Shown: piece after piece, positions 40,887 through 47,819 of the stretch
Layout: every line of letters starts with the position of its first letter
Numbering within the stretch: position 1 is the first letter of the stretch
NCBI RefSeq assembly: GCF_014596575.1
Contig: NZ_NASZ01000016.1
Location: forward strand, 1 to 64,000
Direction of reading: 5' to 3'
DNA length: 64,000 nucleotides
From: Flavobacterium pokkalii
GTDB lineage: Bacteria > Bacteroidota > Bacteroidia > Flavobacteriales > Flavobacteriaceae
Translations under genes and position numbers: made by a program
Notes under the pieces: generated by a model
What the model saw: only the letters and a program-made list of their open reading frames with translations
Told to the model about the DNA's origin: nothing
Databases searched by the model: none

Positions 40887-42012
40887 GCGAATATTTCATT
40901 TTGTTAACCACCGGATTAGCATACATGGCTAATATTCCCTGCCAGGCAACAGGATTAGTCGCATCAATTCGTTGTTCCAGTCTTCTAACAAAAACCGCTT
41001 TTTCATCCGGTGTATATTGGTTCGAATATTTATCTGTTTCATTCAAAATATCATACGCAATATAATTGGTAGGCCACAACTTATAGCTATTCAGGATTGA
41101 ATCGTCAATTGCCTGAGCTAAAGCCTGAATTTGTTTATTTACATTGTCATTTTCGGCTACAATAGCATCAATTTCCGTGTCTAAAACTTTTCCAATGTGA
41201 ATGTAAATGCGTTTCTTTTGCCCTAAAGCACCACTCAAAATGGTCATAAAATCCTCATTTTCCTGCTTTACATACACTTCATTATTGGCTTCAGCTAATA
41301 ATTGCGGCATTTTTAAAGCATCAGTAGGATCGTATTCATAGGAAATAGATACCGGAACTATCTTTAATTTTTTGAAATAATCCATCAAATTAGCCTCATC
41401 CGAAGCCATTCCTATCATTTTTAAAACACCCGGATTTGTAGCATCATTTCCGTCTTTGGTTCTTCCTTCACGTTGCGCAATCCACACCGAACGGTTTTCA
41501 TGCAACAACAATTGATTGATATATTCGGATAACAATTTAGAACTTTGCAACATTTCTCTTGGTCCCAAACCACGTTGCACCAAAAAGTTTCTATTCAATT
41601 TAGCCAAAACATGCAAAAATGGCTGTTTTACCAAATTATCTCCAATGGCCGAAGCCGTCATCACCAAATCATGCTCAAACAAAGTAGCATTGAGCAAAGT
41701 AGTATCTAACAAAATGTCACGGTGATTGGAAACAAACAAATAGGAAGTGTTAGGTTCTAAATGTTCGAAACCGGAAGTCGATAAACCTTCTGAACTTTTT
41801 TCCAGCACTTTTTGAACCGATTGGTAAATAAAATTACACTGAAAATCACGAATCGAATGCGTTTTCAACAATTGTTCTTTCCAAACTTCATCGGCTAGAT
41901 CAGGAAAAGAGAAATTCATCAGAGACTTTAACATCGGGTGATGAAGCACTTCTTTAATCGCTTTATTTATTTCAGAATCATAATACGGCCGAATCTCGTC
42001 AAACTTTTGCAT
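40870..42012 (-). CDS. 1-acyl-sn-glycerol-3-phosphate acyltransferase
   Basis: This 380-residue protein has the PlsC/AGPAT motif I SNHRDILLDTTLL (HxxxxD) near residue 108, followed by the acceptor-binding motifs FLVQRGLG and WIAQREGRTKDG. It should acylate lysophosphatidic acid in phospholipid synthesis, at the inner membrane. Flavobacterial members have this length and open with a FDEIRPYYDSE pattern, so I use the ATG at 42012, not the upstream one at 42042. It is the first gene of a pair with asparaginase. Confidence 0.92.
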   Translation of the reverse strand: MQKFDEIRPYYDSEINKAIKEVLHHPMLKSLMNFSFPDLADEVWKEQLLKTHSIRDFQCNFIYQSVQKVLEKSSEGLSTSGFEHLEPNTSYLFVSNHRDILLDTTLLNATLFEHDLVMTASAIGDNLVKQPFLHVLAKLNRNFLVQRGLGPREMLQSSKLLSEYINQLLLHENRSVWIAQREGRTKDGNDATNPGVLKMIGMASDEANLMDYFKKLKIVPVSISYEYDPTDALKMPQLLAEANNEVYVKQENEDFMTILSGALGQKKRIYIHIGKVLDTEIDAIVAENDNVNKQIQALAQAIDDSILNSYKLWPTNYIAYDILNETDKYSNQYTPDEKAVFVRRLEQRIDATNPVAWQGILAMYANPVVNKMKYSHELKD

Positions 42013-42072
42013 TATTGGTATTATTAAAAAACAAATGAACAAAAAAAATATTAAACTTTTGCGAATTACGTT

Positions 42073-42852
42073 TTAAATCCCAAAAATTGCTTTCGAATTT
42101 TCGGTAGTGATTCGGGCAATTTCATCGGCAGAAATACCATAAAGCGATGATAACTTATCAATTACCTTAACCAAATAACTGCTTTCATTTCTTTTTCCAC
42201 GGTATGGAACCGGAGCCAGATAAGGCGCATCGGTTTCTAAAACAATATGTTGAATATCAATTTGATTCAAAAATTGGTCAATTTTTCCATTTTTAAAAGT
42301 GACTACTCCGCCAATTCCTAATTTCATATTATAAGACAAAGCCTGAAGCGCCTGCTCATAAGTTCCGGAAAAACAATGAAAAATCCCGAACAAATCATCC
42401 GATTTTTCTTCTTCCAAAACCGCAAAAACCTCATCAAAAGCTTCCCGACAATGAATCACAATAGGCAATTTATATTTTTTGGCCAGCTGAATTTGTCTCT
42501 TAAAAGCTTGTTGTTGCTCTTTTAAATGGTTTTTATCCCAGTACAAATCAATCCCGATTTCGCCAATAGCATAGAATTTTCGCTTTTTTAATTCATCTTC
42601 GACAAATTGCAATTCGTCCAAATAATTTTCCTTCACATGCGTAGGATGTACTCCGGTCATCAAAAAAATATGCTCCGGATATTTCGCTTCCAAATCATAC
42701 ATGGCAGCGGTATAAGCCGAATCGATAGCCGGAATAAAAAAACGAGTCACTCCGGCATCCAGAGCTCGTTGCATCATTTCGTCTCTATCGGGAGCAAATT
42801 CTTCGCTGTATAAATGGGTGTGGGTATCGGTAATGATGGGTTTTGTTTCCAA
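42073..42852 (-). CDS. TatD family metal-dependent hydrolase
   Basis: This 259-residue TIM-barrel amidohydrolase has the opening metal motif DTHTHLYS, then HPTHVKEN, EIGIDLYWDKNHLKEQQQ, VIHCREAFDE and LETDAPYLAPVPYRGKRNE. TatD enzymes are 3'-5' DNases or DNA-repair nucleases in bacteria. It has all expected metal ligands. It is 60 bases upstream of the acyltransferase gene and probably shares its transcript. Confidence 0.95.
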   Translation of the reverse strand: METKPIITDTHTHLYSEEFAPDRDEMMQRALDAGVTRFFIPAIDSAYTAAMYDLEAKYPEHIFLMTGVHPTHVKENYLDELQFVEDELKKRKFYAIGEIGIDLYWDKNHLKEQQQAFKRQIQLAKKYKLPIVIHCREAFDEVFAVLEEEKSDDLFGIFHCFSGTYEQALQALSYNMKLGIGGVVTFKNGKIDQFLNQIDIQHIVLETDAPYLAPVPYRGKRNESSYLVKVIDKLSSLYGISADEIARITTENSKAIFGI

Positions 42853-42939
42853 TGCTAAAGTTTAAGAATGCAAAATTGCAAAGATTTTTAAAAACTAACC
42901 ACAAAAGACACAAAAGTTTCACCTCAATTACATTTAAAA

Positions 42940-42977
42940 ACAAAAGACACAAAGTGTAAAATCTTTGTGTCTTTTGT
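42940..42977 (-). terminator. Terminator after the sigma/anti-sigma pair
   Basis: A perfect 15-bp inverted repeat (ACAAAAGACACAAAG at 42940-42954, complement at 42963-42977) lies 30 bases past the anti-sigma stop. A third copy of one arm occurs at 42899-42914. Confidence 0.8.
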
Positions 42978-43006
42978 TTTCCTTTGTTTCTTATGTGTTT
43001 AAAAAC

Positions 43007-43729
43007 CTAATCCAGCTTATCTAGCAATTCCTGAACCTTATCATAATGCTCGTAATCCGAAGGAATCTCTAAAAGAATTTCTTTGCAGGATTTATAATCT
43101 TTTTGTTTTAATTTGGCCAAAGCCAAAGCATAAATCGCTTTATTTTTATAAACAGAATTACCTGATTTTATTTGGTTAAACTCTGCTTCGGCTTGTTTTA
43201 TTCGGTTGTTTTCCAATAAGGAAATCCCATAAAAATATTGAATCTCAGCCGATTGTTTTTCTTTTAAAACAGCCTCAAAAAGCGGAATTGCCCTTTTATA
43301 ATCCTTAGCATTAAAAGCATTTTCAGCTTCTTTTACTAGCTCTAACCCCTCGCCTCTTTCGGTTAAATAGGCATTCTCAAATTGATTATAATCTTCAAAT
43401 TTAGGTTCGGAAGGATGAAACAAAAACAAGCCCAACAGCAAAATTACGGTAGCCGCCGCCATATAAACATACGGTTTCATCGAAATAAGTTTCGCTTTTT
43501 TAGGTTTGAAATAGTCCCGGGAAATATTTTTCAAATTAGTTTCAAATGTCTCTCGATCCACTGCAAAATCAAATTTGGTTTCCAGTTGCAATTGCACTTC
43601 TTTGAAAGTTTCAAATTCTGATTTCAATTCTGCATTCTCAGAAAGTTGCTTTTCAAAATCCAATCGGTCTTTTTCAGACAATTCGCCTTGAAGATATTGA
43701 TCAAACAATAGGTATATTTCTTCTTTCAT
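43007..43729 (-). CDS. Membrane anti-sigma factor with periplasmic TPR domain
   Basis: This 240-residue protein has a short helical cytoplasmic N-terminus (residues 1-80; DQYLQGELSEKDRLDFEKQLSENAELKSEF is the layout of anti-sigma domains but lacks the zinc HxxxCxxC), one transmembrane helix (about 86-104) and a periplasmic part with two or three TPR-like repeats (YKRAIPLFEAVLKEKQ..., NRIKQAEAEFNQIKS..., DYKSCKEILLEIP...). The start codon overlaps the sigma gene's stop by 4 bases (ATGA), so the two are translationally coupled. I read it as the anti-sigma partner of the sigma factor. A TPR sensor domain suggests it detects a protein in the periplasm. Confidence 0.8.
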   Translation of the reverse strand: MKEEIYLLFDQYLQGELSEKDRLDFEKQLSENAELKSEFETFKEVQLQLETKFDFAVDRETFETNLKNISRDYFKPKKAKLISMKPYVYMAAATVILLLGLFLFHPSEPKFEDYNQFENAYLTERGEGLELVKEAENAFNAKDYKRAIPLFEAVLKEKQSAEIQYFYGISLLENNRIKQAEAEFNQIKSGNSVYKNKAIYALALAKLKQKDYKSCKEILLEIPSDYEHYDKVQELLDKLD

Positions 43730-44316
43730 GGCTCCTGTTTTTTTAATGTTTTAAAACTACTGTGTTCCTGAATCCACTGCGTCAACTGACCCGTACAGAG
43801 CGATTTTTTCTTCCTCACATAAGCATAACTCACATTTAGTTTTTGAGCTACTTCTTCCATCGATTTCAAGGTAAAACTCCATTTTAAAACTTCCTGACAT
43901 TTTTCGCCTAAACGCTGAAACATGGCATCAAAAAGCTGTTGTTTTTCTTCAAATAATTCTGTTTGTGCCACCATTTCTTCTGTGGGTTCATTAACAGATG
44001 TAAAATCGTCCGAAATTGTTACCCCTTTATTCGAGGATTTTTTGAGTTCATTCAACCATTTTCTTTTACACAATAAAAAAAAGTAGGCATCAAACGGACA
44101 AGTCAGCTGCAATTTACCAGCCTTTGCCTGATTAAACAGTAAAATCATTATTTCCTGAACCACATCCTGCGCCTGATCTTCATCTCCCGAGTTGTTCCTG
44201 ATATACGAAACAACCTTGGGAACATACTTTTTATAAATAGAATGAATCACTGCCGAATCATTATTCGCCAATCCTTCGATTAAATATTGATCAGGGTGTA
44301 ATTGGGTTTTAATCAT
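43726..44316 (-). CDS. ECF-type sigma-70 factor
   Basis: This 196-residue protein has sigma region 2 (SGDEDQAQDVVQEIMILLF and CKRKWLNELKK) and region 4 (LGEKCQEVLKW..., SMEEVAQKLNVSYAYVRKKKSLC), joined by an acidic linker, and lacks region 1.1 and region 3. It is an alternative sigma factor of the Bacteroidota ECF group. The frame is open 22 codons upstream, but the ATG at 44316 gives the usual N-terminus. The anti-sigma gene is coupled to it. The divergent promoter region carries four repeats whose -35/-10-like layout could be its own target. Confidence 0.9.
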   Translation of the reverse strand: MIKTQLHPDQYLIEGLANNDSAVIHSIYKKYVPKVVSYIRNNSGDEDQAQDVVQEIMILLFNQAKAGKLQLTCPFDAYFFLLCKRKWLNELKKSSNKGVTISDDFTSVNEPTEEMVAQTELFEEKQQLFDAMFQRLGEKCQEVLKWSFTLKSMEEVAQKLNVSYAYVRKKKSLCTGQLTQWIQEHSSFKTLKKQEP

Positions 44317-44347
44317 AGAAAAAAATTTATCGAAAATACTAAAAATT

Positions 44348-44600
44348 AGGGTAACAATTTTAAAACCATATTGATATATCACTGTAAGCGTTCTTAAACA
44401 TTAAAAAAAATCCAAATGACAGGGTAACAATTCAAAACCACTGTTGATATAGTAATATGAAACAAAAAAAATCTGAAATATCCCGACGCTTCGGGACAGA
44501 TTAAAGGATAACAAATTATTTAACCAACGGATATATAAACAGAAATCAAAAAAAATTAAACCACTGGGGTAACAATTTCAAAACCGAATTGATATAACAG
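44348..44600 (+). promoter_or_regulatory. Four tandem TAAC-N17-GATATA sites upstream of the CHAT cluster
   Basis: Four copies read towards the plus-strand cluster. TAAC lies at 44352, 44425, 44509 and 44570; GATATA begins at 44373, 44446, 44530 and 44591. In every copy the gap is exactly 17 bases even though the middle (usually AAAACC) shifts by up to two bases. Three copies begin A/GGGGTAACAAT; the third in order (44505) is degenerate outside the two boxes. An AAC-containing -35 and an invariant spacer are typical of ECF sigma promoters. The 330-base gap also holds a TCCCGA hairpin (44481-44496). Confidence 0.6.
44481..44496. repeat. Small TCCCGA hairpin
   Basis: TCCCGA-CGCT-TCGGGA. It lies between the second and third sigma-site copies. 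The same arms occur at 8105-8121 after the mrp -7 box, so this is a recurring small palindrome. Confidence 0.5.
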
Positions 44601-44646
44601 TAAAAACAGAAAAATCATTTTAAACAATAATTAAAATCAAGAAATC

Positions 44647-45612
44647 ATGAGAACAAATTTTAAAACCATCGGACTTTTATTTTTAGCGGCAATTTCATTT
44701 GTAAGTTGCGAAAATGACAACGAACACATTCCGGCAACAGCTGCCGCTTTTGCAGACGTAAGACAGGCTGCTTTAGACAAAATCACTCAGAAATTTACCT
44801 TCAATGCCGAGGATGGAGCCCAAACATTTACTTCTGAAAACGGTGTAAAAATCACCATCAACGGAAGCTGTTTAACCAAAGACGGAAATCCGGTAACCGG
44901 CGAAGTAAAAATCGAATATGTAGAACTTTTTGACAAAGGAAACATGTTAGTAACCAACAAACCTACTATGGGAATTATGGCTGACGGAAACCGAAACTTA
45001 CTCATTTCCGGAGGAGAATTCTTTATCAAAGCCACTCAGGACGGAAAAGAATTAGCAACTGCTTGCAACATCACTTTAATGATTCCGGCCGATCTTACCG
45101 GAGGAGTTGACAACGCCATGACTTTATGGAACGGAATTATTGACGACGAAGGAAATCTAGCCTGGAAAGATGCCCGTAACGATGGTGCCAACGGAAAAGG
45201 TGGCGTTCAGGCCGAAGGAAACAACTATTATGTAAGTTTTGGAAACTTTGGCTGGACAAATGTGGATAAATTCTACAGCGACCCAAGACCTAAAACTACG
45301 ATTCTTGCCGATGCTCCGGAAGGATATGACAACACAAATAGTGCCATCTATTTGTCTTATGACGGCGAAGGAACTAACGCTCTAGCAAAACTGGACACTT
45401 ACACTGCTCAAGGATTATTTAGCGAACACTACGGACAAATTCCAATTGGTTTAGCCTGTCACGTAATTTTTGTAACCGAAGAAAACGGAAACTGGAGATA
45501 CGCTATCAAAGGAGTAACTGTTCAGGCTAATGACGTGTACACTTTTACAATGGCTGAAACCACTGTTGGCACCGAAGCCCAATTAATTGCCGCAATCAAT
45601 GCGATCCAATAA
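44647..45612 (+). CDS. Lipoprotein, first gene of the CHAT cluster
   Basis: This 321-residue protein has an SPII signal (ISFVSC, Cys near residue 21). The mature part has a beta-sandwich region (about 45-150: FTSENGVKITINGSCLTKDGNPVTGEV then KIEYVELFDKGNMLVTN and LLISGGEFFIKATQDGKEL), like carboxypeptidase-regulatory or adhesin-like domains. A second, Trp/Tyr-rich part follows (NYYVSFGNFGWTNVDKFYSD). It is likely outer-membrane anchored. It starts 47 bases past the last of four repeated promoter-like sites and heads the five-gene cluster. A terminator-like hairpin lies between it and the next gene. No known activity. Confidence 0.8.
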   Translation: MRTNFKTIGLLFLAAISFVSCENDNEHIPATAAAFADVRQAALDKITQKFTFNAEDGAQTFTSENGVKITINGSCLTKDGNPVTGEVKIEYVELFDKGNMLVTNKPTMGIMADGNRNLLISGGEFFIKATQDGKELATACNITLMIPADLTGGVDNAMTLWNGIIDDEGNLAWKDARNDGANGKGGVQAEGNNYYVSFGNFGWTNVDKFYSDPRPKTTILADAPEGYDNTNSAIYLSYDGEGTNALAKLDTYTAQGLFSEHYGQIPIGLACHVIFVTEENGNWRYAIKGVTVQANDVYTFTMAETTVGTEAQLIAAINAIQ

Positions 45613-45641
45613 AGATTCCCAAATTTAAATTCTGAAAAAAG

Positions 45642-45666
45642 TGGTGATTTGCTCATCACTTTTTTC
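45642..45666 (+). terminator. Partial terminator after the first cluster gene
   Basis: AAAGTGGTGA and TCATCACTTT form a stem (one G-T pair) followed by TTTCTATTTTT, 30 bases past the lipoprotein stop. It would lower, not block, transcription into the following PKD gene, making the lipoprotein the most abundant product. Confidence 0.55.
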
Positions 45667-45735
45667 TATTTTTAAAAGATTTTAATCCTTAACCAACCAA
45701 GAATTAGTCGCTTTCCCAACAAACCAAAACTGATT

Positions 45736-47691
45736 ATGAAACCACTATTTTCTTTTCTCTTTATTCTTTTTTCTTTGCTCTTATTTTCCCAAAAAAAAGT
45801 CAAAGATACCGTTACCCGACGAGCCGCAATAAACTACCATCAAAACGGGAATATGGTTCTATTCAAACCCGAAACACCTCCGCTAATCCCAATCGCAGGC
45901 GCACCCAAACCCAGTTTTTCCTATCTGTGGGAGTTTGGCGATGGCTCTTACAGTAAAGCAGCCGAACCCAAACACAGCTACAAAAACAAAGGAACTTACA
46001 CCACCCGATTAACTGTAACCAACAATTACGATAACGGAAAACCACCCGCTACCCGACCCAAAAAAGTAGTGATTAATGAAATCTCAGATAAAAATTTTGA
46101 CGAAATCGCCTATGCTGCTAACCAAAACGGCTTTGCCTTACAAAAAAACTGTGACCCTATTCCAAATCAGCAAATGGAAGTAATTCTGAGTTATCAAAAC
46201 TTGGAAAATTATGTTACCAGCGGGAAAATCTATCTTTTTTACAACGAAAAACAATTCAAAGACAACAATTTTGAACTGACCGATTTTAGAACTTATGCAG
46301 GCGAAAGAGAAGTAAAAGAAAACACTTTTGCTGTTGCAAATGAAATGGATCAAACTCATTCCTATGTTGCTTCCGCAAATTCAACTTTTTCAAATAAAAA
46401 ATACGAAAACACCACCACCGAAGAAGATTTAGACGCCACACTTGCCCAAGCCCGCGAAACTTTTGAAAATGTCAGCATTCTGGAATTTGACGATGCTAAT
46501 CCTCAGGAAACCCGCAATGTTTTTTACACTTTCAAAACCACTCCTGAAATGCTGAAAGATACCAGCGCCACCATCACGATGCGCGGCATTTATGTTCCCA
46601 ATAGAAGTTACAAAAACCATAAAGTAAAAAATCTGGAAATGGAAATCGTCACTTCCCACGACCCCAACAAAATGGGCTCTAACGGAAGTTTTATGAATTA
46701 TAGATTGGTTCGTTTTAAAAGAGTCAATTTCAAAACCCGTTTTCAAAACAACGGCGAAGGTCCTGCACGAACAATCCGCCTGGAAACCGATATTCCGGAT
46801 ATGTTTGACAAAAAAACCTTCCGCATTGAAGGCATGTACCCCGAATGTCCTATTTGTCCCAAAGACGAAGTTCCAACCACGAGTTGTCTGGACACTATTA
46901 TCAAACAAAAACAAATCATTTTTACCTTTAAAAACATTTACCTACCGGGAAGTGAACAAAAAAACGTAAAAGAAAAAGACAGTACTAAAGGCTTTGTAAA
47001 ATACTCGATGAAATTCAACAAGGATTTTCATAAAGTAAATACGAAAAGCAGAACAGCAATTATTTTTGACAAAAATGAACCCATTATAACTAATTATGCC
47101 ACCACCCGATTCCTACCGGGAATTTCTATTGGTGCTAAAGCAGGATATAATTTCTATCCAAATTTAGATAAATCAACCAGCTATTTTGCCGGATTTACCA
47201 TTTCCCCTTATAAATCTTATCGTTTTTACTGGCAAGCTGAATTAATCAATAACAAAAATGATTACAACTCAAACACATCCATAACGAATGGTTTTACTTC
47301 TAATGCTAACGGATTACGTCAAGCAACACGTACTACAGAAACCACTAGTTATTCCAATTTCAATAACGAAATTCCATTGCTTATTCGTTATAATATCAAC
47401 AACTATATCGGAATTGGTGCCGGAGTGCAAGCCAATATCAATGCATCGCAAAAAGAGGAACGTTACACTAAAATAGAAACTTTTGAAACCGAAAAACCCG
47501 ATTCTCCAATTATCGACACTAAAGAAAGTAGTATTTCAAACTCTAAAAGTTTTACCAATTTCAAATCAGGATTATTACTGGATACCACATTTGGATTTGC
47601 CCGTATCGGTCCCAGTTTAGGCGTTCGTTATGTGATGAATTTCAAGGAGAATTTTAATTATGTTCAGGTGTATGGAATATGGAAGTTTTAG
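45736..47691 (+). CDS. PKD-domain outer-membrane protein
   Basis: This 651-residue protein has a signal peptide (first 18 residues), a PKD domain (about residues 50-113: YLWEFGDGSYSKAAEPKHSYKNKGTYTTRLTVTN), a central region with a four-cysteine segment (CPICPKDEVPTTSC) and a C-terminal stretch that looks like beta-barrel strands (SIGAKAGYNFYPN, YFAGFTISPYKSYRFYWQAELI, ending YGIWKF). PKD domains are protein-protein or glycan-binding modules on exported proteins. A surface protein held by a barrel, or assembled by it, is plausible. It lies between the lipoprotein and the CHAT protease, and its stop is 129 bases upstream of the CHAT start. Confidence 0.8.
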   Translation: MKPLFSFLFILFSLLLFSQKKVKDTVTRRAAINYHQNGNMVLFKPETPPLIPIAGAPKPSFSYLWEFGDGSYSKAAEPKHSYKNKGTYTTRLTVTNNYDNGKPPATRPKKVVINEISDKNFDEIAYAANQNGFALQKNCDPIPNQQMEVILSYQNLENYVTSGKIYLFYNEKQFKDNNFELTDFRTYAGEREVKENTFAVANEMDQTHSYVASANSTFSNKKYENTTTEEDLDATLAQARETFENVSILEFDDANPQETRNVFYTFKTTPEMLKDTSATITMRGIYVPNRSYKNHKVKNLEMEIVTSHDPNKMGSNGSFMNYRLVRFKRVNFKTRFQNNGEGPARTIRLETDIPDMFDKKTFRIEGMYPECPICPKDEVPTTSCLDTIIKQKQIIFTFKNIYLPGSEQKNVKEKDSTKGFVKYSMKFNKDFHKVNTKSRTAIIFDKNEPIITNYATTRFLPGISIGAKAGYNFYPNLDKSTSYFAGFTISPYKSYRFYWQAELINNKNDYNSNTSITNGFTSNANGLRQATRTTETTSYSNFNNEIPLLIRYNINNYIGIGAGVQANINASQKEERYTKIETFETEKPDSPIIDTKESSISNSKSFTNFKSGLLLDTTFGFARIGPSLGVRYVMNFKENFNYVQVYGIWKF

Positions 47692-47725
47692 TTTTTTTTA
47701 AACCAGATAAATCACAAAAGTTAGT

Positions 47726-47815
47726 TTTGTCATTCCGACGAAGGAGGAATCTCATCAAGTGGGATTGTTTTACCAATTCGTTGTCGTTCATGTCCTACTT
47801 CGTCAGAATGACAAA
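47726..47815. repeat. Palindromic intergenic repeat with TTGTCATT ends (copy 2)
   Basis: TTTGTCATTCCGACGAAG (47726-47743) pairs with CTTCGTCAGAATGACAAA (47798-47815), 17 of 18 matching. Its left 25 or so bases equal copy 1 at 19653-19753. It ends 4 bases before the CHAT gene's ATG and fills the PKD-CHAT gap. Confidence 0.85.
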
Positions 47816-47819
47816 CTGG

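Noticed and set aside
44348..44600. CRISPR-like array
   Set aside because: Four near-repeats are present, but the conserved parts are short bipartite boxes, the units are spaced unevenly (61 to 84 bases), and no cas gene is near.
46429..46914. A 161-codon antisense frame inside the PKD protein gene
   Set aside because: It overlaps a supported coding frame, has no start context, and is low in recognisable structure.
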